Of a stretch of 64,000 nucleotides of DNA, positions 25,323 through 33,664 are shown one piece after another (position 1 is the stretch's first letter; the number at the start of each line of letters is the position of its first letter). Source of the stretch: CAVZBW01 sp963778465 (GTDB lineage Bacteria > Actinomycetota > Acidimicrobiia > Acidimicrobiales > RAAP-2); the NCBI GenBank assembly GCA_963778465.1, contig CAVZUK010000003.1:1-64000 (forward strand). Direction: 5' to 3'. The notes under the pieces are model-generated. The model did no database searches, was not told where the DNA came from, and was given only the letters and a program-made list of their open reading frames with translations. A program made the position numbers and the translations under genes.

Positions 25323-25871
25323 CTACGGAGATCTTCTCCGGCCCGGGCCCGGTGATGGCAGGTCGACCCGCATCACGACCCTGAGCTCGGGATCAAGGCC
25401 GTGATGAGCCTCCTCGTCGCACAGCGCTCGGACCCCCGGGGTGATCTCGTCCTCGGTCATGACATGGAAGCCAAGGTGCTCGTACAGCGGCCGATTCCAC
25501 GGAATGTGGGTGAAGGTCGTGAGCGTGAGCGCCCTGAGGCCGTTAGAGACGGCCCAGCCTTCGACTTGCTCGACCAGACTGCGCCCGACGCCTCGACCTT
25601 GGTGCGCGGACGCGACGCTCACCTGCTCGATGTGTCCGCCTCCGTCGACCATGTCCACGAGGACGAACCCGATGGGACGGCCTGCCTCATCAACGGCGAC
25701 CCAGGCCCTGCCATCGTCGGCATACTTCGCAAGCACCTCGACCGAAGCCGGCTCGTTGTCCGCGACATCGTCCAGCCCGTACTCTCGGAATCGCTGCCCC
25801 GAGGCCGTCTCGATACCCCGGAGCGTCGTCAGATCCCCTCGGACGGCCCGGCGGATTCGTACCTCGTCCAC
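25323..25871 (-). CDS. GNAT-family N-acetyltransferase
   Basis: A 182-residue acetyltransferase. Strand beta4 and motif A are clear: HIEQVSVASAHQGRGVGRSL, with the Q-G-R-G-V-G pyrophosphate loop that binds acetyl-CoA. The C-terminal NRPLYEHLGFHVM is the typical motif B. The reading frame extends far upstream, but the residues there are not family-like; I use the GTG just before VRIRRAVRGD. The acceptor substrate is unknown. It converges with the membrane-protein gene of the two-gene module. Confidence 0.85.
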   Translation of the reverse strand: MDEVRIRRAVRGDLTTLRGIETASGQRFREYGLDDVADNEPASVEVLAKYADDGRAWVAVDEAGRPIGFVLVDMVDGGGHIEQVSVASAHQGRGVGRSLVEQVEGWAVSNGLRALTLTTFTHIPWNRPLYEHLGFHVMTEDEITPGVRALCDEEAHHGLDPELRVVMRVDLPSPGPGRRRSP

Positions 25872-25985
25872 AGCCGCCGAGTCTTGTCGTTCTCGGGTCC
25901 CTTGGACCTCCTGGCCGGAAAACAGTCCCCGCTGATCAATCCCGAAAAGAGCTTCCGATGACCGGACAACAGATGTCCTATTTAG

Positions 25986-26195
25986 CCCCGTAGTCTGCCG
26001 AGACACGGCTCGTGCAGGCGCGACGCTCCGCTGGATGGGCCGATCGCGCCGTCTGCAGCAGCGCCTAGCCTCTATCAGGAGGACACGTTCCGGATCAGTT
26101 TCGAGCGTCCGGGCGAGGGCACGGAGATCCGCACACCCACCGAACTGGGCTTGGCCACTTGCACCGAGTCCGCCATCCGATTGGAGGTGCCGTGA
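25986..26195 (+). pseudogene. C-terminal gene fragment ahead of the MFS exporter
   Basis: An open stretch of 69 codons after an in-frame TAG, with no usable start codon. The last 42 codons look like real protein (LYQEDTFRISFERPGEGTEI and then ESAIRLEVP). The stop overlaps the GTG of the exporter gene by 4 bp (GTGA), as if the two were once coupled in an operon. The 5' part of the gene is missing, probably lost at the edge of the island-like region. I cannot name the family. Confidence 0.4.
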
Positions 26196-27685
26196 GCAGC
26201 GCGAGACCTGATGAGCAGGACCTGACCCTGAGGGACGACGCCGATCCCAGGCGCTGGGCGATCCTCGCCGTCGTCGTGATCGCACAACTGATGGTGGTGC
26301 TCGATGCCTCGATCGTGACGATCGCTCTGCCTTCGGCACAACGGGCGCTGCACATCTCGGTCGCGAACCGGCAGTGGGTGATCACCGCCTACACGCTGGC
26401 CTTTGGCGGCTTGCTGCTGCTCGGGGGCCGCATCGCGGACTTCGGCGGGCGCAAGCGGATGTTCGGCATCGGTCTGATCGGCTTCGCGTCCGCATCGGCG
26501 CTGGGCGGCCTGGCGGTCAACCAGGGCATGCTCTTCGGCGCTCGGGCGCTGCAGGGAGCGTTCGCTGCCCTCATGGCTCCCGCCGCCCTCTCGATCCTCA
26601 CGACCACGTTCCAGAGCAACCCGGCCGAGCGGGCCAAGGCCTTCGGTGCCTACGGCGCAGTCTCTGGGGCTGGGGGCGCCATCGGCGTCCTCGCCGGAGG
26701 GCTGCTCACCGAGTACGCCTCGTGGCGGTGGTGCCTGCTCGTGAACGTACCCCTTGCCCTCATCGCCGCCTTTGCGGCAAGTCGTGTGATCCGGGAAAGC
26801 CGGGCTCCCGGAACGACCGGGTACGACCTCCCCGGTGCGTTGCTCTCGACACTGGGGCTCGTCAGTCTCGTCTACGGATTCACCAAGGCCAGCCTGGATG
26901 GATGGACATCGGCACCGACACTCGCCTTCCTGAGCATCGCCGTCGTGCTGCTCGCGACGTTCGTCGTGGTCGAGTTCCGGACGAAGAGCCCGCTCTTGCC
27001 CATGCGGGTCATCGCCGAACGGAGCCGCGGCGGCTCGTTTCTGGCCTCCTTCCTACTCGGGGCCGGGCTCTTCGCCATGTTCGTCTTCCTCAGCTACTAC
27101 ATGCAGGCCGTCCTCCACTATTCGGCGCTCAAGGCCGGCGTGGCCTTCCTGCCGTTCGCCGTCGGGGTCATCGTCGCCGCAGCGGCCTCTACGGCCATCG
27201 TGCCGCGGATCGGACCGAGGGTGCCGATGGCCTCCGGCCTCTTGGTAGGGGCCATCGGACTGGGTTGGCTCACGCAGATCGGCGTCCACACCTCCTTCTG
27301 GCTCTACGTCTTTGGCCCCCAGATCCTCATGAGCCTCGGTCTCGGGTTCGCCTTTCCCGCACTCAGTAGCACGGCGCTCACCAACGTCCGACCATCGGAC
27401 TCCGGGGTCGCCAGCGCGCTCGTCAACACGACCCAGCAGATCGGGGGATCGCTCGGGATCGCCCTGCTCAATACGGTTGCCGCCACTGCGACGACCAGTT
27501 ACATCGTGGCCCACGGTCCGGCCTTTGCCTCGGCCGGCCTCGTACACGGCTACGGCGTCGCCTTCGGCGTCGGAGCGGCGTTCTTGCTGCTCGCGGCGGT
27601 GGTCAGCGCCGTCTTCGTCACCGGTCGAGGATCCGCGGTGGCGACGCCCGGAGCCGAGCTGGCCGTCGAGCCGCTCCCGTCGTGA
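26192..27685 (+). CDS. MFS drug exporter (DHA2, EmrB/QacA type)
   Basis: A 497-residue major-facilitator antiporter with 14 predicted helices. Motif D1/C-like LMVVLDASIVTIALPSA in helix 1 and motif A GGRIADFGGRKRMFGIG after helix 2 are diagnostic of DHA2 exporters, and GAYGAVSGAGGAIGVLAGG in helix 5 matches antiporter motif C. It would use the proton gradient to expel drugs or metabolites. It starts at a GTG after GGAGG at 6 bases. The regulator is not obvious; no TetR or MarR gene is adjacent. Confidence 0.92.
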   Translation: MSSARPDEQDLTLRDDADPRRWAILAVVVIAQLMVVLDASIVTIALPSAQRALHISVANRQWVITAYTLAFGGLLLLGGRIADFGGRKRMFGIGLIGFASASALGGLAVNQGMLFGARALQGAFAALMAPAALSILTTTFQSNPAERAKAFGAYGAVSGAGGAIGVLAGGLLTEYASWRWCLLVNVPLALIAAFAASRVIRESRAPGTTGYDLPGALLSTLGLVSLVYGFTKASLDGWTSAPTLAFLSIAVVLLATFVVVEFRTKSPLLPMRVIAERSRGGSFLASFLLGAGLFAMFVFLSYYMQAVLHYSALKAGVAFLPFAVGVIVAAAASTAIVPRIGPRVPMASGLLVGAIGLGWLTQIGVHTSFWLYVFGPQILMSLGLGFAFPALSSTALTNVRPSDSGVASALVNTTQQIGGSLGIALLNTVAATATTSYIVAHGPAFASAGLVHGYGVAFGVGAAFLLLAAVVSAVFVTGRGSAVATPGAELAVEPLPS

Positions 27686-27801
27686 CCGAGCCCCGGCGCC
27701 TGGGCAGTCGGGCCGCCGGCTGTGCCCAATTTCGGACGACCGTCACGCTCGACACGTTCTGGTCGCACGAGACGTGAGACTTCGATTGTTATCGTGATCC
27801 G

Positions 27802-28404
27802 GTGGGCCGGGAACCAAGGGCGAGTAGAGGACAGCGGCGGTCGAACGGCAGGTGTGCGGTCCGCGGAGGGGTCCTGACTCTCGGCGCCGGGCTGATCGTC
27901 ACCGGTCTCGGCGCACCGCCGGTGGGTGCGATGACGGTGGGTCATCCCCCGTCGGCACCGGCGCCCCCCCGAGGCGGCCCCCTCGGCAACTACGACGTCG
28001 ACGGAACGGCCGTGTTCGACCTGGGTCCGGGAGTCGACGTGACGATCAACGGGCCCCGCGGTGGTGTCCCCGAGAGCAACTGCACGATCGACGAGACCAA
28101 CGGCGTGCGCTTCACCACGACCGGCCAGAGCACGACGCAGCGCATCCACATCGAGGCGAGAGAGAAGGGCTCTTGCAGGGTGGAGCCGAGCTACAGCAAT
28201 TTCCACATCACCTTCGGTGGGGCGATCACCGGATCCGGTGTGATGTGGCTCGGTCAGATCCAGGGCGGCGCCGGGTACATCCTGACGTGCTATTCGGGAA
28301 GCAATCACGACGTCATCGCCAAGAACCACTACGACTGGACCGGCGTACAGTGCGCTCCGAAGACCGTCCAGCAGGCGACGACGACGATCACCGTCACACG
28401 CTGA
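27802..28404 (+). CDS. secreted protein of unknown function
   Basis: A 200-residue exported protein. A basic N-terminus (RRSNGRCAVRGG) leads into a hydrophobic segment (VLTLGAGLIVTGLGA) and a probable cleavage site after PPVGAMT. The mature part is rich in Thr, Gly and Ser, with paired cysteines (about residues 93 and 125; 163 and 184) likely to form disulfides, and a beta-strand pattern. No known domain is recognised. It starts with GTG and is followed by about 145 bp before the convergent GntR gene. Confidence 0.65.
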   Translation: MGREPRASRGQRRSNGRCAVRGGVLTLGAGLIVTGLGAPPVGAMTVGHPPSAPAPPRGGPLGNYDVDGTAVFDLGPGVDVTINGPRGGVPESNCTIDETNGVRFTTTGQSTTQRIHIEAREKGSCRVEPSYSNFHITFGGAITGSGVMWLGQIQGGAGYILTCYSGSNHDVIAKNHYDWTGVQCAPKTVQQATTTITVTR

Positions 28405-28550
28405 CGAGCGTCGCTTCGTCCTCGCTACCGGGGCCCGTGGCTTGCGGGTCGTCGAAGACCGGCGGCAGGATGGGCGAGCGGATCAGGCGGTCTTGATGGT
28501 GAGAAGGTGTGGTGGTCGCGCTGGCGCGGCGGACGACCACCCGCGACCCG

Positions 28551-28901
28551 TTACTTGATGCCTTCGATGATCCTGACGAGCTCGGCCCTCTGGTAGCCCT
28601 GGCGCCGGGCGAAGCGGACCAATTCCTGGGCCTTGGCGATCACTGCGGTCCGCTGGGGGGCACCCCCGGCCACCGTGACCCCACGGCCCCGGCGAAACTC
28701 GAGCAGCCCCTCGTCTCGCAGCTCTCTCAGGGCTCGAAAGACGGTGTTGGCGTTCACCCCGAGCACCGCGGCGAGGTCCCGGGCCGGAGGAAGACGCTCC
28801 CCTGGCTTGGCCTCCCCCTCCGCGATCGCACGACGGATCTCGGCCGCAACCTGCTCGTAGAGCGCCAGCGGGTCCGAGGCATCCACTTGCCGTTCGAGCA
28901 T
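28551..28901 (-). CDS. GntR-family (YtrA subfamily) transcriptional regulator
   Basis: A 116-residue repressor. The N-terminal winged helix contains PLALYEQVAAEIRRAIAEGE, LPPARDLAAVLGVNANTVFR and LLEFRRGRGVTVAG, followed by a short C-terminal dimerisation helix pair rather than a ligand-binding domain, as in YtrA. It is closely similar to the regulator at 33253-33612. The ATG used aligns with that paralogue and lies four bases after the operator core, implying a near-leaderless, autoregulated message. It is divergent from a membrane-anchored protein gene. Confidence 0.9.
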   Translation of the reverse strand: MLERQVDASDPLALYEQVAAEIRRAIAEGEAKPGERLPPARDLAAVLGVNANTVFRALRELRDEGLLEFRRGRGVTVAGGAPQRTAVIAKAQELVRFARRQGYQRAELVRIIEGIK

Positions 28902-28903
28902 AA

Positions 28904-28920
28904 TGCTACTAATAATAGCA
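28904..28920. promoter_or_regulatory. GntR operator with embedded -10 box (CTA-N7-TAG)
   Basis: Inverted repeat TGCTA-N7-TAGCA. On the reverse strand a -10-like TATTAT starts inside the left CTA and is followed by exactly 10 bases before the ATG at 28901. The plus strand carries TAATAAT over the same bases, which could serve the divergent gene at 28943. Binding of the GntR protein here would block both promoters (inference). The paralogous regulator has the same layout at 33235. Confidence 0.7.
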
Positions 28921-28942
28921 CTATCCCGGGTGAGAGAGGGCC

Positions 28943-30253
28943 ATGGTGGCAATTGGGACGCCTCAGCGCGACGAAGCGGTTCAAGCGGCCGAGGCCCTCA
29001 TCGAGGAGGCCCGGCGGCGTCAGAGGCGCAGACGGCGCGTGGTGGCTGCGGTCCTGGGCTTGATCCTCGCGATCGGCGTCGTTGGCCTCGCGGCGGGCGG
29101 AGGCGGTCGGGGTCAGTCCCCACGTCCCCGTGACCATGGATCGCACCCCGCCCCAAGGCCCTCGGCACCCCAGCCACAGGAGCACAGCTACCCCTCGGTC
29201 ACCCTCCCGGCGGGCGACCTGTTCAACCAGATCTCCGTCACCGCGGGCGGCCTGCTGCTGACCGGCACGGTCGCCTCGACCGGTAGCTCGGTGCTCGGCG
29301 GGTCGCAGCAGTGCGTGTCGGCTCCCGTGGACCCTCAGTCTCTTGCGATCGGCACGGTGTCGCAGGGCAGCTGTGACGATCCGGCACTCTTTGGAAGGAC
29401 CGTCATGCCCGTGATCGGTTCGCCCGACTCCGCCGACGCGACCGTCGCGATCGCCCATGTCGACCGGGCCTCTGGTCAAGTGCTCATCGGACCGACCGTG
29501 ATGACCTTCGGCGATTATTCCGACACGCACCCCGTCACCGTCTACGGGGGCGGCTGGATGTGGCTGTACGACGTGAATACGACGAACGGCCCCGAGCTGC
29601 TCCAGGTCTCGGACTCGACCGGGGACGTCGTCGGCTCCTGGCAGATGCCCCACCTGGTGCGGCCACTCCTCTCGGCCAACGACGACGGTCTGTGGATCGG
29701 CAATTCCTTCGCCGGGGGCACTTTCGCCGCGGCTCCGCCCAGCGCTCTGTACTTCATCGCCCCCGGCTCGAGCAGCCCGTCGGTGGTCATCGAGGATTCC
29801 GAAGTGCCCGTCTGCTGGCTGCAGGCCGACGGAACCTCGGTCTGGCTGGGAACCGGACCCCACGGTGGGGGCTGCGCGAAGGAGACCTTCATGCGGTTCG
29901 ACGACGGCGACCTCCTGCCCGTCTTCCAGACCGCCGATGCGGGCTCCCCCGTATTTACGGTGGTGGGCGGCGCACCGGACCTCTGGACGGCGGAGTGGAG
30001 TCCCACGCCGCTCGGGTGGACTCCTGGCGAGTCCAACTCACTCGAGGTCGTCCGTCTCGATCCCGATAGCGGTGCGATCGCTCCGGTCGCAACATTGCCC
30101 GCGACGCCGGTATCGGCGGAATCGGTGGCCCAGGGAATGGCCCCGGGTCAAGCGGTTCCCTTCGACGGATCGCTCTTCCTCCTCCAGCCGCCGTTCCGCC
30201 AGGGTGGCTACCTCGGGTTCAGCACCTTGGTCCGTCTCGCCGAAGGAGGGTGA
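28943..30253 (+). CDS. membrane-anchored extracytoplasmic protein of unknown function
   Basis: A 436-residue protein with a charged cytoplasmic N-terminus (rich in Arg/Glu), one transmembrane helix at about 33-52 (VVAAVLGLILAIGVVGLAAGG), a Pro-rich linker and a large extracellular part. The outer part has repeating W/G-rich strands (GGGWMWLYD, NDDGLWIGNSF, DGTSVWLGTG, GAPDLWTAEW) about 50-60 residues apart, suggestive of a beta-propeller. GAGAGAGGG precedes the ATG. It is divergently transcribed from the YtrA-type regulator and probably under its control. Confidence 0.72.
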   Translation: MVAIGTPQRDEAVQAAEALIEEARRRQRRRRRVVAAVLGLILAIGVVGLAAGGGGRGQSPRPRDHGSHPAPRPSAPQPQEHSYPSVTLPAGDLFNQISVTAGGLLLTGTVASTGSSVLGGSQQCVSAPVDPQSLAIGTVSQGSCDDPALFGRTVMPVIGSPDSADATVAIAHVDRASGQVLIGPTVMTFGDYSDTHPVTVYGGGWMWLYDVNTTNGPELLQVSDSTGDVVGSWQMPHLVRPLLSANDDGLWIGNSFAGGTFAAAPPSALYFIAPGSSSPSVVIEDSEVPVCWLQADGTSVWLGTGPHGGGCAKETFMRFDDGDLLPVFQTADAGSPVFTVVGGAPDLWTAEWSPTPLGWTPGESNSLEVVRLDPDSGAIAPVATLPATPVSAESVAQGMAPGQAVPFDGSLFLLQPPFRQGGYLGFSTLVRLAEGG

Positions 30254-30876
30254 GAGCCCGCCCGTGGCAACCTGTCCCGGTGGACGAGGCGGTCGTCGAA
30301 GACGCGAGAAGCGGATCGACGCCACACGGCCCCCGGAGCCTGGTGCTGGTGACCGGCGTCCCGGGAACTGGGAAGTCCACGGTCGCCGACCACGCAGGTC
30401 GGCTGCTGGGCGCAGCGGTGCTGGCCCACGACTGGGCGATGAGCGCCCTGCGGCCGTACCCGGACCTGCAGGAGACGCTCGACACGATGAACCCACCAGG
30501 TCACCGGGCGGTCGGCTGGTCGATCCTCCGTTCGCTGGCGCGCTCCGAGCTCCGGCGGGGCCGCTCCGTCGTGCTCGACGGCGTGGCCCGCGGGCCGGAG
30601 GTCGCCTCGTGTCGCGAGTTGGCATCGACGGAAGGAGCCGAGCTCGTCCTGGTCGCAACGGAGTGTTCGGATCCCGAGCTGCACCGGGAGAGGGTGGTGG
30701 GCCGTCGCCGCCTCATCCCCGACTGGTACGAGCTCGAGTGGGATCACGTCGCAACGGCCCGGGAAGGCTGGAACCGTCCCGCGGACGTCGACCTCGTCCT
30801 CGACGCGAGCCTGCCCTGGGGGCGAAACGCGGCGCAGCTGGAGGCACTCCTCAACCCGATCCGGCACGTCCACTGA
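30250..30876 (+). CDS. P-loop AAA-type kinase
   Basis: A 208-residue ATP-binding protein. The Walker A motif is LVTGVPGTGKSTVAD near residue 35; RGRSVVLDGVARGPE gives the second acidic strand, and RERVVGRRR resembles the arginine-rich lid of small-molecule kinases (gluconate kinase or chloramphenicol phosphotransferase-like). The substrate is unknown. The GTG start overlaps the preceding stop by 4 bp, so it is coupled to the membrane-anchored protein gene. A GTG 30 bp downstream is an alternative start. Confidence 0.8.
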   Translation: MRARPWQPVPVDEAVVEDARSGSTPHGPRSLVLVTGVPGTGKSTVADHAGRLLGAAVLAHDWAMSALRPYPDLQETLDTMNPPGHRAVGWSILRSLARSELRRGRSVVLDGVARGPEVASCRELASTEGAELVLVATECSDPELHRERVVGRRRLIPDWYELEWDHVATAREGWNRPADVDLVLDASLPWGRNAAQLEALLNPIRHVH

Positions 30877-30888
30877 GACGACTCCGTC

Positions 30889-31650
30889 GTGGCGACCTTC
30901 GACCCGATCGCGGATAGGTACGACGAGACGCGGGGCGGCGAAGCCCGCGGCGAGGCCTACGCGGAGCACCTGAGGCGCTGGCTCCCCGGATCCGGGCCCG
31001 TGCTCGATGTCGGCACCGGGACGGGCGTCGTGGCACTCGCCCTTCGACGTCGGGGCTACCCGGTCGTCGGCGTCGACTCCTCTCCGCCGATGCTGGCGAG
31101 AGCCCGCGAGCGGCTGGCGGGAACGGTCGCGCTCGCCGATGCCCGTGCACTGCCCTTCCCCGCCTCCTCGTTCGGTCAGGCCATCGCCGTGTGGGTGATG
31201 CACGCCGTCACCGATCCCGTGGCCGTGTTCCTGGAAGCTGTCCGTGTCCTTTGCCCCGCGGGAAGGCTGCTCGTCTGCCCCGTCAATCGGGCGGCGCCCG
31301 ACGACCGGATCGGCCAAGCCTTCGAGTCGATGGGATCCGAGGTCGACCGCCTGGCCGGACTCGGCGATCGGATGCCGGCGACGGCCGGCCGGGTGCTCGG
31401 TTGGGCCGAGGAGGCAGGGTTCCGGGGTCGGATCGAGGTGCTTCCTCGGCAAGCATGGACCTCCACGGTGGAGCGCGAGATCGAGGCCGTCGAGCGGCGG
31501 TCCTGGTCCGCGCTCGTACTGCTCGATGACGAGCGCTTCCGGCGCGTCACGGACGGTTTCCTGACCGAGCTGCGGTCCCTCCCGCCCGGAGCGGTCACCC
31601 GGAGGGCGATCGCGGAGGCGGTCGTGCTCGACGCCCCCGATCGCCATTGA
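30889..31650 (+). CDS. class I SAM-dependent methyltransferase
   Basis: A 253-residue Rossmann-fold methyltransferase. Motif I is PVLDVGTGTGVVALAL near residue 42, the acidic strand end is VVGVDSSPPMLARA, motif II/III region is VALADARALPFPASSFG, and post-motif HAVTDPVAVFLEAVRVLCPAG fits the Methyltransf_11 group. The substrate is not known. It follows the P-loop kinase gene by 12 bp and completes a three-gene transcript. Confidence 0.88.
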   Translation: MATFDPIADRYDETRGGEARGEAYAEHLRRWLPGSGPVLDVGTGTGVVALALRRRGYPVVGVDSSPPMLARARERLAGTVALADARALPFPASSFGQAIAVWVMHAVTDPVAVFLEAVRVLCPAGRLLVCPVNRAAPDDRIGQAFESMGSEVDRLAGLGDRMPATAGRVLGWAEEAGFRGRIEVLPRQAWTSTVEREIEAVERRSWSALVLLDDERFRRVTDGFLTELRSLPPGAVTRRAIAEAVVLDAPDRH

Positions 31651-31660
31651 GGACCGCTCC

Positions 31661-32302
31661 TCAGCTTCTCGACCAGGCCAGCCTCGAGGAGACGGCCAAG
31701 GCCAGTGCGGCCAAGAGCAGCGTCTCGAGGCCGATGATGCCGAGAAGCCACGCCTGCGCCGAGCCGTTCAACAGGACGAGCACCTGCCGAGACGGCGGAC
31801 CGTAAGGAACGAGCACGTCGGCCACCCCCAGGAGCACGCCCACAAGAACGGCCCAGGCCGTGCGGCGCACGACGGGTCTCGCGCAGAAGCCGCCGATGAC
31901 GGTGCCCGCGAGAGCGGTGATCAGGAACGCTCCTGCCCCCGTTCCGACCTGTGCGGGCGTCACCCCGTTCGGTGACGCGAGTGCGGGCCCGGCGAGGCCG
32001 ACCAGCCCGAGCAGGATCGAGCCCAGGTAAGCGACGGCGAGCTTTGCCAGCCAGACCCGGGCGAAGCTCCCCGCGCTGGTGACGGTCACGGGTAGCTGCT
32101 CGGGATCCTCCGCGTTGACCGCCAGGACGGTCCACCAGATGGAGACGAAGAAGAGGGCGACGGCCACACCGGCGTAGCTCGGTAGGAGGTCACCGGTCGT
32201 GGCGCTGAGGATGCCCACGGCACCCAAGAAGACAACGAGGGGTGCCGCCCACCGGTGCGAGGTCAGGGCGACCCTCCAGAGGTAGGCGACCAGGGCGATC
32301 AT
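31661..32302 (-). CDS. ABC transporter membrane subunit
   Basis: A 213-residue membrane protein with six hydrophobic helices (about residues 22-45, 48-62, 85-107, 122-143, 148-166 and 183-205). No motif beyond the hydrophobic pattern is clear, but its ATG lies within the stop of the ATPase gene (ATGA), so it is the permease of that exporter. It is convergent with the methyltransferase gene, with only 10 bp between stops. Confidence 0.82.
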   Translation of the reverse strand: MIALVAYLWRVALTSHRWAAPLVVFLGAVGILSATTGDLLPSYAGVAVALFFVSIWWTVLAVNAEDPEQLPVTVTSAGSFARVWLAKLAVAYLGSILLGLVGLAGPALASPNGVTPAQVGTGAGAFLITALAGTVIGGFCARPVVRRTAWAVLVGVLLGVADVLVPYGPPSRQVLVLLNGSAQAWLLGIIGLETLLLAALALAVSSRLAWSRS

Positions 32303-33231
32303 CGATCCGGCCGGCGCACGATCGAGACGACCGACCAGCCCGCATCGAGCACGGCCCTGAGGAGCGCGTCGACACCGTCCGGGCGCACGAGCAGGACGGC
32401 GGTGCTCCCCTCCTCTCGTGCGATCTCGATGACTTCGGGTCGGGTCCGGAGGGTCTCGGCCACACCTCCCGGTGGCCCCGACAACGTCACCTCGGCGACC
32501 TCCCGGAGCCGCGGGGCGGACACCGCCTCCGTGACGGGTTCGATCCGTCCATCCGCGATCCGCAGCACCAACGATTGCCGTGTCACGACGTCGGGACGGT
32601 GCTCGCTGATCACGAGGGCGGACCCGGCGTCCTGCGCTTCGTCCAACAGGGCCTCGAGCACGCCGACCGCTTGGGCATCCAGACCGCCAAAGGGCTCGTC
32701 CAGAACGATCGAGTCGACCGGTGCGAGGAAGGCCTGGGCGAGCAGCACCTTCTGGCGGTTCCCCTTGGACAGCGAGTCCAACGACTCGTCGAGGTCGGGC
32801 TCCAGCCTCAGGCGCTCGAGGATCTCGGAGCCGCGACGGCGAGCCATGGCCCTGTCCATTCCCCGGACCCTGCCCATGTGGCCCAGGTACTCGCGACTCG
32901 GGAGCCGGAGGCCCGCCGGAGCGCGCTCGGGTACGTAGGCGACGCGGCGAGCGGGGATCGCCGCGCCCCGAGAGAGGGGGGTCACTCCGGCGATCGCGCG
33001 AAGCAGGGTGGTCTTGCCCGATCCGTTGTGCCCGCGCACGATGAGCCGTTCGCCGGGCTGGACCACGAGGTCGACGCCGTCCAGAACCCACCGGCCGCGA
33101 CGCGAATATCTCTTGCCGGCCGCGATCAAGGTGCCGGTCGTCGAGCTCACGGCGCCTATTTTGGGCTTGGTAGACCGCGTTTGGGGCAGCAGCCTGCCCC
33201 GAGCGCGCACCGTTGCTCCACCATTCCCCAT
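32299..33231 (-). CDS. ABC transporter ATP-binding protein
   Basis: About 310 residues. Walker A GHNGSGKTTLLRAI, signature LSKGNRQKVLLAQAFL (a variant of LSGGQ), Walker B DSIVLDEPFGGLD and H-loop VISEHRPD are intact, and a C-terminal domain of about 80 residues follows. The start is uncertain: the ATG at 33231 lies four bases after the operator core shared with the divergent GntR gene, whereas the GTG at 33150 gives a more ordinary N-terminus. YtrA-type regulators typically control ABC exporters, which fits this arrangement. Confidence 0.87.
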   Translation of the reverse strand: MGNGGATVRARGRLLPQTRSTKPKIGAVSSTTGTLIAAGKRYSRRGRWVLDGVDLVVQPGERLIVRGHNGSGKTTLLRAIAGVTPLSRGAAIPARRVAYVPERAPAGLRLPSREYLGHMGRVRGMDRAMARRRGSEILERLRLEPDLDESLDSLSKGNRQKVLLAQAFLAPVDSIVLDEPFGGLDAQAVGVLEALLDEAQDAGSALVISEHRPDVVTRQSLVLRIADGRIEPVTEAVSAPRLREVAEVTLSGPPGGVAETLRTRPEVIEIAREEGSTAVLLVRPDGVDALLRAVLDAGWSVVSIVRRPDR

Positions 33232-33234
33232 AGA

Positions 33235-33249
33235 ACTACGATGGCTAGT
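33235..33249. promoter_or_regulatory. GntR operator with embedded -10 box (CTA-N7-TAG)
   Basis: Inverted repeat ACTA-CGATGGC-TAGT between the divergent ABC ATPase and GntR genes. On the plus strand the -10-like TACGAT (33237-33242) starts inside the left CTA, and exactly 10 bases separate it from the ATG at 33253; a -35-like TTGCTC lies 18 bases upstream. On the reverse strand the same core is followed by four bases and then the ATG at 33231. Spacing matches the operator at 28904. Confidence 0.7.
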
Positions 33250-33252
33250 ACC

Positions 33253-33612
33253 ATGATCCACGTCAACGTCGACCGGTCCGAACCGACGCCGCTCCACGAC
33301 CAGGTAGCGGCCGAGATCCGGCGTGCCATCGCCGAGGGCGAGGCCGGTCCCGGGGATCGACTTCCTCTCGCCAAGGACTTGGCGGCAGTGCTCGGGGTGA
33401 ACAAGAACACGGTGCTCCGAGCGCTCCACATCCTGCGTGAGGAGGGACTCCTCGAGTTCCGGCGCGGCCGAGGCATCACGGTCGCGGGGACACCCGAGCG
33501 CAGCGCTCTGGTCGAGCGGGTGCGCGAGCTCCTCGAGTTCGCGCGCCACCAGGGGTATCGCCCCGACGACGTCGTCGGCCTCATCGAGACGGTTTCCGCC
33601 ATCGGCGAGTGA
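33253..33612 (+). CDS. GntR-family (YtrA subfamily) transcriptional regulator
   Basis: A 119-residue winged-helix repressor and close paralogue of the one at 28551-28901: DQVAAEIRRAIAEGEAGPGD, LAKDLAAVLGVNKNTVLRAL and LLEFRRGRGITVAG match it almost residue for residue. It lacks a separate effector domain. An earlier ATG (33241) lies inside the operator; the second ATG aligns with the paralogue's start. It is divergent from an ABC exporter operon and likely represses both that operon and itself. Confidence 0.9.
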   Translation: MIHVNVDRSEPTPLHDQVAAEIRRAIAEGEAGPGDRLPLAKDLAAVLGVNKNTVLRALHILREEGLLEFRRGRGITVAGTPERSALVERVRELLEFARHQGYRPDDVVGLIETVSAIGE

Positions 33613-33664
33613 CCTTCCTCCGAGAGCCGCCGACCGGGGCGATCGACCCGGGGCCCGCTCGGCC

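Noticed and set aside
26070..26090. AGGAGG at 26077 as a ribosome site for a gene ahead of the MFS exporter
   Set aside because: No ATG, GTG or TTG in any useful frame lies within 5-12 bases of it; it falls inside the protein-like fragment.
21740..26195. Full integrative element with direct repeats of the tRNA-Glu 3' end
   Set aside because: No second copy of the tRNA 3' end and no integrase gene was seen by eye; only an island-like character is claimed.
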